Origin: Lantana camara
Taxonomy: Eukaryota; Streptophyta; Magnoliopsida; Lamiales; Verbenaceae
Reading direction: 5' to 3'
NCBI GenBank assembly: GCA_037501455.1
Contig: CM074855.1
Location: forward strand, 52,707,001 to 52,771,000
Length of the DNA: 64,000 nt
The notes beneath the pieces were generated by a model. It saw only the letters and a program-made list of their open reading frames with translations. It did not search any database and was not told the origin of the DNA. Within the stretch, counting starts at the first letter, position 1; every line of letters begins with the position of its first letter. Positions 10,903 through 25,490 of the stretch are shown here, piece by piece. The position numbers and the translations under genes are program-made.

Positions 10903-12763
10903 CTTACATTTCAACCTCCATGAATCCTTCTTTCATTGAAATTTTTGCTGAGCCACTTCTGTTTCTTTAATTCACTCCTAAGGTTCAATTCAAACCCTTC
11001 AGTAATTACTTCCTTCTAATCACCAACTCTTCTCTTTCTTTCTCTTCTTGAAATCTAGACCAATTTAGTCCCCTCTTGTATTTCCATTCTTCAACTAAAG
11101 ATAATCCTTTCAAGGGTCAAAAAGGACTTACATTATTTCCTACTCAAGGCTCCCTTATTTGAAAGTTTCAATTGAATTCGTTACTTCGGCTCTGAGATTA
11201 AGGTTTCTCTAAAACTCTTCAACTTAGTTTCTTCGGTGTAGATTGTGCTAGCTAAGCTATATGCCCGGAACTCCAAAATATAACCCAACTATTCTTCTCA
11301 TCTTGATTCGAGTAAGCCTTGATTAATGAATAGCTTGATGAACAAGGTGGAGTCATTCCCTATCAATTAAACACTAAGCCATGCATGTTGGATTAACATG
11401 CCAATACACTTAGTAAACAGTCAAAGATGCAACAATGCAACACGTTGAAGGAATTATATTAATTAAACATAACCGTACCTATAGATACAGAAAGCAATTA
11501 ATTTAAATTGATGCATGATGCCTATGCCATGAATATGCAGAACCTGTCACCGAGGTGGTAAACTTTTAGCTTGATGACGTGTTCCTCATTCCCATGATTG
11601 TAACTTTCTTTGAAGACATCGATAATTCCTTAGCTTTCCATGGTCTTCGAATCTCCCTAATCTTCTTAATCCATTTGTATATCCCATGGCCCGAACGTAC
11701 TATTCTTGAACTCAAGATCTTATTTGTCAATGGAGTTTACCCCTCAACGTACTTCCAAGCATCAACCTCCAAAGGTCGTCCAAATCTTCATCTTGATCTC
11801 CCCTCCGGTTAAAATTCCTTTAGCTTATCCTTTGTTTCCGATCTACACGCATAGTTCACCCATGATAACGTTTTCCATTCTTGCTTGCTTCTTGATGTCT
11901 CCATGTTCCAAGGTTCCAAGAAAACGACGTAATTTGTATTCCTCGATGCTTATAAGTCCCTTTTTCCTTGCATCCCGTTGTTGTCCCACGCTTATATTCG
12001 CATCGAGTGAGCTTCCAGATTTAACCTCATAACGAGCTTTGTGATTAACGGCTCCCAATTCTTGCATCTGAGTTGAGTCGAATCCCTTTTTAACACATGA
12101 TGTATCCGACTCCTTGAAGCTTCCTAATTTGGCTCTCCAATCCCTCATCATTCCAAGCTTGGAGCTTCAAAGGTGAACCTTGGGCATTTACTCTTGTATT
12201 AGATGTCTCCAAAATCGGGGTGGTGAAGAGTTCCACACCCCTCTTGTTGTCTCACGCATCCCTTAAGTCGAAGCTTGAGTCTTTGCAATTCTGGTATGTT
12301 GAGAACCTTCAAGGTTTGTAGGTAGGGCAAGATTGATGAACCTTCCCGTGATCCAAGCTTCCTCCCATGATACGAGCCATGATAAGTGGTTCCATTGTGC
12401 ACGCCACGGAATTTGAACCCTCGGCATTCAAGTTACCTTGTCAATTGTAGTTGGTGTGAATGGTAGCTTTGTTTGCATGATAGTAACCTATATAAGAAAG
12501 ATCAACTCAAATATGGGTGCATGAAGATTAGCGTATGCTTATGACACGTAGTTAAATAAACCAATGCACATAGAATGCAAAATGCAACACTTAACGCAAC
12601 TAAATGAAAGCGTAGATTGTATACACATACTAAGCAATTCCCAACAATTAGTATCATATATGCATGCCAAAACGATGCAATGCACATATATTAACAAGTT
12701 GTTCCTATGCCGTGCGACCTAACTGACTCAAACACGACTCAAGAACACCGGTTTTGCAACCGG

Positions 12764-12775
12764 GCTCTGATACCA
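12764..12775 (-). other. primer binding sites of the array (tRNA-iMet)
   Basis: Minus strand TGGTATCAGAGC, then CCGGTTGCAAAACC, 8 nt after the 3' end of LTR 2. It is repeated at 20058-20069 (exact) and 27352-27363 (last base T). The complement of the initiator-Met tRNA 3' end is the usual primer site of plant Ty3/gypsy elements. Confidence 0.85.
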
Positions 12776-12783
12776 CTTAAGGA

Positions 12784-15700
12784 TGTAGCACCCCGCACGT
12801 GAGGCCCCACATCCCCCGCACTATGGCTCAACACGAGTAACGAAACAGTAACTCCGCACCCGTATCAAACCATAGCGAACGGGAGACAAACATAAAAACT
12901 TTCCTAAGCCAGGCGGAGCTAGACCCTGCAATGAAAACCAATCCACAAAGTATAATGCATAACAAAGCCAAAGTTCAAACATACCAACCATAAGTAGAAT
13001 TTGGGCTCTTCAGGCCTCTTTTAAACAATAACAAAACCCAGTAAGACAATTCAATGACAGTTACATAAATATTCAAGTTCATGAACTGCAGAATCAATTT
13101 GAACAGAAATCCTAATACATGAATGAGTGCAGAGACTCTCCTAACCTAACTCGATCAACTTAAAACTCCAACACCTCCGCCTAGCTCGAAACTCCAAAGT
13201 CAATCCTGCACACTAAAAGATTGGGGAGGGAGAGGGTCAGTCTCTAGAAGACTGAGTGAGCAGGAGCGATATACATATATAAAAACATGCACATGCAAGT
13301 CATAAATTCCGAACAAGGTTTTTATTTGAAATTACTTCCCTAAAAAGGTAAGAGAATGATTAATCAATGCTCGGATTTTATGACTAAACATATTAAATTC
13401 ATTACATTCATAAATCATACATAAATATAAGGCTCGGCGAGTGAGCGTGCACAATCTCCAACCAAACTCCGATCGTGTACGACAAATATCATTAATATGT
13501 TGATTAGGTGTTCATGCGATATATCATAATACATGCAGACCATATATCATAAATCATATTCGTTTGGGCAATCCGTGTCCCGGCCTTCCCGTACGGTGCA
13601 TAATCATACATAAACATAACATAACATAAATCAGTTCCAACCTTCTTCCTCCGGGTGGTGGACGGGCTTGCAAGACCCAACCACCTCAATCATAGGCCAA
13701 TGGGGTTTCATGACTCCCCCAAGGGCACTCAGCTCCCATTCCCGGCTAAACCTCCTAGCGAGGGCCGGTATCACCGTAGTTTGGTTGGGACTAGTATATG
13801 GGATCCCCGTCAGCCCTTGCTTCCTCGGTTAGCCACATATACTAAGTCCCGGGGCCCGTACAATCAGAAATCAGAAATGTGTCTCGCCAAACAATCAATT
13901 CATAAGTACATATCATAATTCATAAATCATTTGAAAAGGGTTTATTCGATCAATACATACTATAAGAAATCATACCTTACCGTGTAATTCGACATATGCT
14001 ATATACGTACCTCTCCGTGTCATCCTATCCCGTAGCTAGCATGAAGACACACGGTTTGGAGCATAGCCTCATTACAAAACCATTTTTAAGCTTATATACG
14101 CTCATACATATAATTCAGAAGAATTTACTCGATAACTTCATTTGAAAACCATATATATATAATCATAAGGTTTTTGGCCAAAGCTTTTCACATAAGGGTT
14201 GTAGGGTTTGTTATATAGCTAAAACGAAAATTACCCTCACCTGAACCGTGATGAAACAAGGAACGGGTTAACAAGTGCTCGAAGGATCAAGATCTCTCCA
14301 CCCTGGAGATAAACTGTATCAAAGACAACATGACGTGATGGTGAGACTCGAGACTTCAATGAACCATATATGACGCACGACAATGAAGTGAATATGAAAT
14401 GAATGCATATATGATTATGTTATATCATAAAAACGTTCATGTGCACTCTTAATGCAATTAAGGCATATAACAAGCCATTCATTCAAATACTTTCAAGAAA
14501 TGAAGGTATCATACTCATTTATTTCATATCCTTCATAATTCTTAGCAATATCTTACAAAATCTTAGAACCATAATCATATTATACCTTCAAACATGTTTA
14601 CATTGAGTATGATACACAAAAAGGCAAAGAACATCACTTAAGACAAAAAAAGAATGCAAGAATGTACTTAATATTTCATATAGAAGCATTTAAGCCACGT
14701 CAAAGCAATTCCCTAAAAGCATACTTTAAACCTCATCCAAATATCATGAAATTGCACCATAATGCTCCCAACATATAGCAAAACAAGTTCATATTTCAAC
14801 ACAAAAGGAGATAAAATCATTAAGGAGGTGAAACGAATCAAATATCGAAAAGGAAGCAACACGGACTGCGCAGGGGAAGGGACACGGGGGTGTCACCTTC
14901 CTTAGCCAAACTGAGCCACGACCGTGGCTCAGTACAGACCTGACCAGAGGGTGTGACACGCCCGTGTCTCACTCTTATGAGTAAATGAGACACGGGGGTG
15001 TCACGGTACAGAACCAAAACCGTTCACAAGCTAAACCGGCAAAAACTGATCCCTTACAAACTCAAACCAAAAGCGTACCAAACCAACTCCAAATGCCCTG
15101 AAACTTAATATAAAGCATATTTGTCATGTTATGAACATTTTTAATTTAGAGTGTAAAGGCTAAATCACACGTTAAGACCATCGAATCCATGCAACAAAAC
15201 TGGGACGCCAAAATCGCACATATGAGCCCTAATGATTCTATCATGCCTTGATCAAGTACTTAGGGGTTGAATTTGGATCTGAAACTTTGGGTAATGCATG
15301 CTAACATACTAAACTACTAATATACATCATATATATGCAAAATGGTACAATTTAAAGCACATTAGAATGACCAACAAGTTACCAAACACAACAGCCACAA
15401 GTCTGTCATGAAGCATGCATAAAAACAGGCCATGTACTTCGGTTTTGAGGCTTCAAATGGATCCAAATACTTAAAACATGAATGCTAACATATAGAACAA
15501 TGAGTGCACATCAACTCCATGCAATTTCACACGAAATGGAGACCATTTGATCAAGCAACAACACCAAATTTCACACAGCAGTTCGAAAAACAGGGGAATC
15601 AATTTGATCATCAAGTTTGGAGCTCCATATCTCATAATTTCATAAAAGGGTCAAGAGATAAAATCCTCCTAATATCATATACTATCAGTTAGGAAAGAAA

Positions 15701-16827
15701 TGGGTCAAGAAACAAGTTCATATGATCATGTATAAGCAAGAAAATCAGCTATACAAGCAAACAAGATCATAAGAGCAAATTTCCCCAAAAACTCTATTCA
15801 TGCTCTTAGCCCAAACCCTAACCAAATCTGATCCAAATCATGAATTAAGGAGATGAAATCAAGTATAATAGAGTAGAGAAGACATAAGTATTCATACCTT
15901 AAAGATTTGAGAGAGAAAGGTGGTGGTTTGAGCTCCAAAACCACAAAAATGGCCAAGGTTTTCTCTCTTCTCCTCTTCTTCTCTCTCTCATTTCAGTTGC
16001 AGCTGGAAAGTGAGGGTTTGGTTCGGTTTTTTCAGCTTAAAGGGAAGAGAAAGGGGTTAATTCAAGGTACAAGAGTCATGGTTAAGGTATGGTTAGGTTA
16101 AGTTAAGTATAAAGGGTCCCACCATGAAGACTAGTCCACGAAAGGAGCTCTTCTTGCACGAGTTGTCCGTTACGGTTGGATTTCGGAGGTCTTAATGATT
16201 TCAAAAAGGTATGAGGCTTGTTCCATTGTCTCCGAATCGTCGATACGAAGGCAACGGAGGTGTCGGAATTCGAATCCGAATTCCCGAGCTCAAGATATCA
16301 CGTACGGAACCAAGGGTGCGCTAATTGCTCGTTAGCCCCCGATTTGGTTCCACAACTCAAATTAAATCCGTTAACACGTCAAATGAATCCGAAAACGTAA
16401 ACCGAGCACATAGGCATATTCATAACACACATATTTACGATATACTAAATTTTCATACCAATCCGATATCATTACATATAAGAATGAAGCACAAATAAAA
16501 CACTCACGCGTAAGAACGAATTCACATTGTTATAAATGAATTACTAAAACTTAAATTCCATTTTAAATAAATTAAACAAACTAATAACAAGTTAAAATTA
16601 ATTAACGAAATTACCGAAACAGTTAAGGTAACGTGAAACCTCAATTAAGAAATTAAACACTAAATATCAAAGTAAAAGAAAATGAATTACTTAAAATAAC
16701 CATAGTCTGTAGTTTAAATCAAATACAAACACTTATAAACAATTAATCATGTAATTAAATAATTAAATTGCGCAATTTATGAACAAATACGCCACATTAT
16801 TTAAAACTGAAAAACTGGGGCGTTACA
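12784..16827 (-). mobile_element. array LTR 2
   Basis: 4044 bp, serving as 5' LTR for internal domain 1 and 3' LTR for domain 2. It shares the ATTACTTCCC/AAGGTAAG variants near 13331 with LTR 1, but CAATTTCACACG near 15522 with LTR 4. It therefore carries a mixed set of markers, as expected after exchange among copies. The LTR stem-loop is at 16265-16284 and the palindrome cluster at 14881-15002. Confidence 0.85.
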
Positions 16828-19800
16828 ATCTCTCCCCCTTAAAAAGAATCCGTCCTCGGATTCACACACGCCTGAAAACAAACAATGAGAGATTCCCCGT
16901 CTCTCACAAGCAACAAGGAGAGAGCCCCGTCTCTCGAGCAGCAATGAGAGAACCCCGTCTCTCCAACAACAATGAGAGAACCCCGTCTCTCCAACAACAA
17001 TGAGAGAACCCCGTCTCTCGCAAGCAAAGAGAGTACCCCGTCTCTCAAACAAAAATAAGAGAATCCCCGTCTCTTAACCGAAAATAAAGCAAGGAAGTCT
17101 CCAATACTCCCAAGCAACTCACGCGAAACCAAATTTAAAATCACGTAAGGCACTCATAGCAAGTAATAAATATCACTCCTATTGATTTCAATTACTCCAA
17201 GTAATTTACCACAGTACGAGATCAAAGCTCCTAATAAAAAAAATTGGGTAGGTTAAATCTGCATGGATGCATGTATCATGAATGCTATAAGTACCGTTCA
17301 CCGTAGTTGCAAAAATTTAAGTTGTGAATTGTCGTTGTCCAAGGTATGCTCTGTCCTGAATGTAGTTCAGTGCCCAGCTTGTCTTGAACCTCTTCAGGGT
17401 TCCCCGGTGAAACGATTGATGAATTCCTTAAAGATTATATCCTTAGATCCTTTCTAACTTGTACTGCTACCTAACTTCTTCAATCCTTATCCAAATCGAT
17501 GCTTAACATATCCCCGAGGATCACTACTCTGAGCAAACTTGAAGATTCAATCCCAACCTTACGATTTATTCTTATAGTCTCTCTCAACACAAATCTTTTC
17601 CCACCTTCCGTTCCCATTGTCCGTTCATTCCCTTTCGATCCCCCTCAAAGTTATATTTGATAACTGGTCCCAAATTTCCTTCACCGAAGATGGAAGGTTC
17701 TTGATGATTCTTGAAATTTGAGACCAATACTCCAATTATCAACCCTTTTTCCATTTGGTCTCTACTTAAGCTTCCTTGTAGGTTACCGTTGATATAACTA
17801 ATAACTTATAACTAATAACTCGATGATATTATCCTGGACCCCTTCATACTTCGTTGAAAAAATCTGGACCGACACCATCCCCGTATGTGATAGCTTAATT
17901 CGATTTTCCCCCTTGTTAATACTAGCTTAGAAATCCATAGAAACCCTCTTATGATTCCATTACCTCCAGACCAGAATTCCATACGTAGCTTCCCTCTTAA
18001 TAACTTAACCATAACCACCATCTTATTCATTCCTAATCTCCACCCTCAGGACTTCCAGATTCTCCTTAGTTTGCATCCCCGTCATTACTCCTAACATATT
18101 CATTCGAACACCACTCCCATCCTCCAATTCACCTCTCGGTCGTGCTCTCCCCCTTAAATTTATTTTTTTATTTTTTTATTTTTTTTATTTTTTGCTCTTA
18201 CATTTCAACCTCCATGAATCCTTCTTTCATTGAAATTTTTGCTGAGCCACTTCTGTTTCTTTAATTCACTCCTAAGGTTCAATTCAAACCCTTCAGTAAT
18301 TACTTCCTTCTAATCACCAACTCTTCTCTTTCTTTCTCTTCTTGAAATCTAGACCAATTTAGTCCCCTCTTGTATTTCCATTCTTCAACTAAAGATAATC
18401 CTTTCAAGGGTCAAAAAGGACTTACATTATTTCCTACTCAAGGCTCCCTTATTTGAAAGTTTCAATTGAATTCGTTACTCCGGCTCTGAGATTAAGGTTT
18501 CTCTAAAACTCTTCAACTTAGTTTCTTCGGTGTAGATTGTGCTAGCTAAGCTATATGCCCGGAACTCCAAAATATAACCCAACTATTCTTCTCATCTTGA
18601 TTCGAGTAAGCCTTGATTAATGAATAGCTTGATGAACAAGGTGGAGTCATTCCCTATCAATTAAACACTAAGCCATGCATGTTGGATTAACATGCCAATA
18701 CACTTAGTAAACAGTCAAAGATGCAACAATGCAACACGTTGAAGGAATTATATTAATTAAACATAACCGTACCTATAGATACAGAAAGCAATTAATTTAA
18801 ATTGATGCATGATGCCTATGCCATGAATATGCAGAACCTGTCACCGAGGTGGTAAACTTTTAGCTTGATGACGTGTTCCTCATTCCCATGATTGTAACTT
18901 TCTTTGAAGACATCGATAATTCCTTAGCTTTCCATGGTCTTCGAATCTCCCTAATCTTCTTAATCCATTTGTATATCCCATGGCCCGAACGTACTATTCT
19001 TGAACTCAAGATCTTATTTGTCAATGGAGTTTACCCCTCAACGTACTTCCAAGCATCAACCTCCAAAGGTCGTCCAAAACTTCATCTTGATCTCCCCTCC
19101 GGTTAAAATTCCTTTAGCTTATCCTTTGTTTCCGATCTACACGCATAGTGCACCCATGATAACGTTTTCCATTCTTGCTTGCTTCTTGATGTCTCCATGT
19201 TCCAAGGTTCCAAGAAAACGACGTAATTTGTATTCCTCGATGCTTATAAGTCCCTTTTTCCTTGCATCCCGTTGTTGTCCCACGCTTATATTCGCATCGA
19301 GTGAGCTTCCAGATTTAACCTCATAACGAGCTTTGTGATTAACGGCTCCCAATTCTTGCATCTGAGTTGAGTCGAATCCCTTTTTAACACATGATGTATC
19401 CGACTCCTTCAAGCTTCCCAATTTGGCTCTCCAATCCCTCATCATTCCAAGCTTGGAGCTTCAAAGGTGAACCTTGGGCATTTACTCTTGTATTAGATGT
19501 CTCCAAAATCGGGGTGGTGAAGAGTTCCACACCCCTCTTGTTGTCTCACGCATCCCTTAAGTCGAAGCTTGAGTCTTTGCAATTCTGGTATGTTGAGAAC
19601 CTTCAAGGTTTGTAGGTAGGGCAAGATTGATGAACCTTCCCGTGATCCAAGCTTCCTCCCATGATACGAGCCATGATAAGTGGTTCCATTGTGCACGCCA
19701 CGGAATTTGAACCCTCGGCATTCAAGTTACCTTGTCAATTGTAGTTGGTGTGAATGGTAGCTTTGTTTGCATGATAGTAACCTATATAAGAAAGATCAAC

Positions 19801-20077
19801 TCAAATATGGGTGCATGAAGATTAGCGTATGCTTATGACACGTAGTTAAATAAACCAATGCACATAGAATGCAAAATGCAACACTTAACGCAACTAAATG
19901 AAAGCGTAGATTGTATACACATACTAAGCAATTCCCAACAATTAGTATCATATATGCATGCCAAAACGATGCAATGCACATATATTAACAAGTTGTTCCT
20001 ATGCCGTGCGACCTAACTGACTCAAACACGACTCAAGAACACCGGTTTTGCAACCGGGCTCTGATACCACTTAAGGA
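16828..20077 (-). mobile_element. array internal domain 2 (non-coding)
   Basis: 3250 bp, same order of parts as domain 1: polypurine tract 16828-16845, hairpin 16846-16863, hairpin array 16887-17075, internal polypurine-like tract 18145-18158, primer site 20058-20069. It differs from domains 1 and 3 by the A-interrupted T tract at 18159-18194 and by substitutions such as CCAAAACTTC near 19075 and CATAGTGCACCC near 19145. No gag or pol is seen. Confidence 0.8.
16887..17075 (-). repeat. hairpin array upstream of the polypurine tract, copy 2
   Basis: Seven inverted-repeat units identical in order and sequence to copy 1, including the compensated last unit AAGAGA...TCTCTT. Confidence 0.75.
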
Positions 20078-23000
20078 TGTAGCACCCCGCACGTGAGGCC
20101 CCACATCCCCCGCACTATGGCTCAACACGAGTAACGAAACAGTAACTCCGCACCCGTATCAAACCATAGCGAACGGGAGACAAACATAAAAACTTTCCTA
20201 AGCCAGGCGGAGCTAGACCCTGCAATGAAAACCAATCCACAAAGTATAATGCATAACAAAGCCAAAGTTCAAACATACCAACCATAAGTAGAATTTGGGC
20301 TCTTCAGGCCTCTTTTAAACAATAACAAAACCCAGTAAGACAATTCAATGACAGTTACATAAATATTCAAGTTCATGAACTACAGAATCAATTTGAACAG
20401 AAATCCTAATACATGAATGAGTGCAGAGACTCTCCTAACCTAACTCGATCAACTTAAAACTCCAACACCTCCGCCTAGCTCGAAACTCCAAAGTCAATCC
20501 TGCACACTAAAAGATTGGGGAGGGAGAGGGTCAGTCTCTAGAAGACTGAGTGAGCAGGAGCGATATACATATATAAAAACATGCACATGCAAGTCATAAA
20601 TTCCGAACAAGGTTTTTATTTGAAATTAGTTCCCTAAAAAGGCAAGAGAATGATTAATCAATGCTCGGATTTTATGACTAAACATATTAAATTCATTACA
20701 TTCATAAATCATACATAAATATAAGGCTCGGCGAGTGAGCGTGCACAATCTCCAACCAAACTCCGACCGTGTACGACAAATATCATTAATATGTTGATTA
20801 GGTGTTCATGCGATATATCATAATACATGCAGACCATATATCATAAATCATATTCGTTTGGGCAATCCGTGTCCCGGCCTTCCCGTACGGTGCATAATCA
20901 TACATAAACATAACATAACATAAATCAGTTCCAACCTTCTTCCTCCGGGTGGTGGACGGGCTTGTAAGACCCAACCACCTCAATCATAGGCCAATGGGGT
21001 TTCATGACTCCCCCAAGGGCACTCAGCTCCCATTCCCGGCTAAACCTCCTAGCGAGGGTCGGTATCACCGTAGTTTGGTTGGGACTAGTATATGGGATCC
21101 CCGTCAGCCCTTGCTTCCTCGGTTAGCCACATATACTAAGTCCCGGGGCCCGTACAATCGGAAATCAGAAATGTGTCTCGCCAAACAATCAATTCATAAG
21201 TACATATCATAATTCATAAATCATTTGAAAAGGGTTTATTCGATCAATACATACTATAAGAAATCATACCTTACCGTGTAATTCGACATATGCTATATAC
21301 GTACCTCTCCGTGTCATCCTATCCCGTAGCTAGCATGAAGACACACGGTTTGGAGCATAGCCTCATTACAAAACCATTTTTAAGCTTATATACGCTCATA
21401 CATATAATTCAGAAGAATTTACTCGATAACTTCATTTGAAAACCATATATATATAATCATAAGGTTTTTGGCCAAAGCTTTTCACATAAGGGTTGTAGGG
21501 TTTGTTATATAGCTAAAACGAAAATTACCCTCACCTGAACCGTGATGAAACAAGGAACGGGTTAACAAGTGCTCGAAGGATCAAGATCTCTCCACCCTGG
21601 AGATAAACTGTATCAAAGACAACATGACGTGATGGTGAGACTCGAGACTTCAATGAACCATATATGACGCACGGCAATGAAGTGAATATGAAATGAATGC
21701 ATATATGATTATGTTATATCATAAAAACGTTCATGTGCACTCTTAGTGCAATTAAGGCATATAACAAGCCATTCATTCAAATACTTTCAAGAAATGAAGG
21801 TATCATACTCATTTATTTCATATCCTTCATAATTCTTAGCAATATCTTACAAAATCTTAGAACCATAATCATATTATACCTTCAAACATGTTTACATTGA
21901 GTATGATACACAAAAAGGCAAAGAACATCACTTAAGACAACAAAAGAATGCAAGAATGTACTTAATATTTCATATAGAAGCATTTAAGCCACGTCAAAGC
22001 AATTCCCTAAAAGCATACTTTAAACCTCATCCAAATATCATGAAATTGCACCATAATGCTCCCAACATATAGCAAAACAAGTTCATAGTTCAACACGAAA
22101 GGAGATAAAATCATTAAGGAGGTGAAACGAATCAAATATCGAAAAGGAAGCAACACGGACTGCGCAGGGGAAGGGACACGGGGGTGTCACCTTCCTTAGC
22201 CAAACTGAGCCACGACCGTGGCTCAGTACAGACCTGACCAGAGGGTGTGACACGCCCGTGTCTCACTCTTATGAGTAAATGAGACACGGGGGTGTCACGG
22301 TACAGAACCAAAACCGTTCACAAGCTAAACCGGCAAAAACTGATCCCTTACAAACTCAAACCAAAAGCGTACCAAACCAACTCCAAATGCCCTGAAACTT
22401 AATATACAGCATATTTGTCATGTTATGAGCATTTTTAATTTAGAGTGTAAAGGCTAAATCACACGTTAAGACCATCGAATCCATGCAACAAAACTGGGAC
22501 GCCAAAATCGCACATATGAGCCCTAATGATTCTATCATGCCTTGATCAAGTACTTAGGGGTTGAATTTGGATCTGAAACTTTGGGTAATGCATGCTAACA
22601 TACTAAACTACTAATATAAATCATATATATGCAAAATGGTACAATTTAAAGCACATTAGAATGACCAACAAGTTACCAAACACAACAGCCACAAGTCTGT
22701 CATGAAGCATGCATAAAAACAGGCCATGTACTTCGGTTTTGAGGCTTCAAATGGATCCAAATACTTAAAACATGAATGCTAACATATAGAACAATGAGTG
22801 CACATCAACTCCATGCAATTGCACACGAAATGGAGACCATTTGATCAAGCAACAACACCAAATTTCACACAGCAGTTCGAAAAACAGGGGAATCAATTTG
22901 ATCATCAAGTTTGGAGCTCCATATCTCATAATTTCATAAAAGGGTCAAGAGATAAAATCCTCCTAATATCATATACTATCAGTTAGGAAAGAAATGGGTC

Positions 23001-24121
23001 AAGAAACAAGTTCATATGATCATGTATAAGCAAGAAAATCAGCTATACAAGCAAACAAGATCATAAGAGCAAATTTCCCCAAAAACTCTATTCATGCTCT
23101 TAGCCCAAACCCTAACCAAATCTGATCCAAATCATGAATTAAGGAGATGAAATCAAGTATAATAGAGTAGAGAAGACATAAATATTCATACCTTAAAGAT
23201 TTGAGAGAGAAAGGTGGTGGTTTGAGCTCCAAAACCACAAAAATGGCCAAGGTTTTCTCTCTTCTCCTCTTCTTCTCTCTCTCGTTTCAGTTGCAGCTGG
23301 AAAGTGAGGGTTTGGTTCGGTTTTTTCAGCTTAAAGGGAAGAGAAAGGGGTTAATTCAAGGTACAAGAGTCATGGTTAAGGTATGGTTAGGTTAAGTTAA
23401 GTATAAAGGGTCCCACCATGAAGACTAGTCCACGAAAGGAGCTCTTCTTGCACGAGTTGTCCGTTACGGTTGGATTTCGGAGGTCTTAATGATTTCAAAA
23501 AGGTATGAGGCTTGTTCCATTGTCTCTGAATCGTCGATACGAAGGCAACGGAGGTGTCAGAATTCGAATCCGAATTCCCGAGCTCAAGATATCACGTACG
23601 GAACCAAGGGTGCGCTAATTGCTCGTTAGCCCCCGATTTGGTTCCACAACTCAAATTAAATCCGTTAACACGTCAAATGAATCCGAAAACGTAAACCGAG
23701 CACATAGGCATATTCATAACACACATATTTACGATATACTAAATTTTCATACCAATCCGATATCATTACATATAAGAATGAAGCACAAATAAAACACTCA
23801 CGCGCAAGAACGAATTCACATTGTTATAAATGAATTACTAAAACTTAAATTCCATTTTAAATAAATTAAACAAACTAATAACAAGTTAAAATTAATTAAC
23901 GAAATTACCGAAACAGTTAAGGTAACGTGAAACCTCAATTAAGAAATTAAACACTAAATATCAAAGTAAAAGAAAATGAATTACTTAAAATAACCATAGT
24001 CTGTAGTTTAAATCAAATACAAACACTTATAAACAATTAATCATGTAATTAAATAATTAAATTGCGCAATTTATGAACAAATACGCCACATTATTTAAAA
24101 CTGAAAAACTGGGGCGTTACA
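20078..24121 (-). mobile_element. array LTR 3
   Basis: 4044 bp. It shares ATTAGTTCCC/AAGGCAAG near 20627 and CTCCGACCG near 20761 with LTR 4, but CAATTGCACACG near 22818 with LTR 1. Private changes include GCTTGTAAGACC near 20960 and a G to A change that breaks the outer pair of the LTR stem-loop at 23559. Palindrome cluster at 22175-22296. Confidence 0.85.
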
Positions 24122-25449
24122 ATCTCTCCCCCTTAAAAAGAATCCGTCCTCGGATTCACACACGCCTGAAAACAAACAATGAGAGATTCCCCGTCTCTCA
24201 CAAGCAACAAGGAGAGAGCCCCGTCTCTCGAGCAACAATGAGAGAACCCCGTCTCTCCAACAACAATGAGAGAACCCCGTCTCTCCAACAACAATGAGAG
24301 AACCCCGTCTCTCGCAAGCAAAGAGAGTACCCCGTCTCTCAAACAAAAATAAGAGATTCCCCGTCTCTTAACCGAAAATAAAGCAAGGAAGTCTCCAATA
24401 CTCCCAAGCAACTCACGCGAAACCAAATTTAAAATCACGTAAGGCACTCATAGCAAGTAATAAATATCACTCCTATTGATTTCAATTACTCCAAGTAATT
24501 TACCACAGTACGAGATCAAAGCACCTAATAAAAAAAATTGGGTAGGTTAAATCTGCATGGATGCATGTATCATGAATGCTATAAGTACCGTTCACCGTAG
24601 TTGCAAAAATTTAAGTTGTGAATTGTCGTTGTCCAAGGTATGCTCTGTCCTGAATGTAGTTCAGTGCCCAGCTTGTCTTGAACCTCTTCAGGGTTCCCCG
24701 GTGAAACGATTGATGAATTCCTTAAAGATTATATCCTTAGATCCTTTCTAACTTGTACTGCTACCTAACTTCTTCAATCCTTATCCAAATCGGTGCTTAA
24801 CATATCCCCGAGGATCACTACTCTGAGCAAACTTGAAGATTCAATCCCAACCTTACGATTTATTCTTATAGTCTCTCTCAACACAAATCTTTTCCCACCT
24901 TCCGTTCCCATTGTCCGTTCATTCCCTTTCGATCCCCCTCAAAGTTATATTTGATAACTGGTCCCAAATTTCCTTCACCGAAGATGGAAGGTTCTTGATG
25001 ATTCTTGAAATTTGAGACCAATACTCCAATTATCAACCCTTTTTCCATTTGGTCTCTACTTAAGCTTCCTTGTAGGTTACCGTTGATATAACTAATAACT
25101 TATAACTAATAACTCGATGATATTATCCTGGACCCCTTCATACTTCGTTGAATAAATCTGGACCGACACCATCCCCGTATGTGATAGCTTGATTCGATTT
25201 TCCCCCTTGTTAATACTAGCTTAGAAATCCATAGAAACCCTCTTATGATTCCATTACCTCCAGACCAGAATTCCATACGTAGCTTCCCTCTTAATAACTT
25301 AACCATAACCACCATCTTATTCATTCCTAATCTCCACCCTCAGGACTTCCAGATTCTCCTTAGTTTGCATCCCCGTCATTACTCCTAACATATTCATTCG
25401 AACACCACTCCCATCCTCCAATTCACCTCTCGGTCGTGCTCTCCCCCTT

Positions 25450-25490
<41 letters not shown>

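Larger units (their letters stand above)
9528..12783 (-). mobile_element. array internal domain 1 (non-coding)
   Basis: 3256 bp between the polypurine tract at 9528 and the 8-nt spacer before LTR 2. In sense direction: primer site (12764-12775), about 1.9 kb without recognisable gag or pol, an A-tract followed by an internal polypurine-like TTTAAGGGGGAGAG (10845-10858), then a hairpin array (9587-9775), a single hairpin (9546-9563) and the polypurine tract. Minus-strand frames of 102 codons (12151-11843) and 67 codons (12402-12199) are kept in all three copies but match nothing I know. The domain is collinear with that of GYP-D2, which argues for conserved non-coding function rather than random filler. 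Confidence 0.8.
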
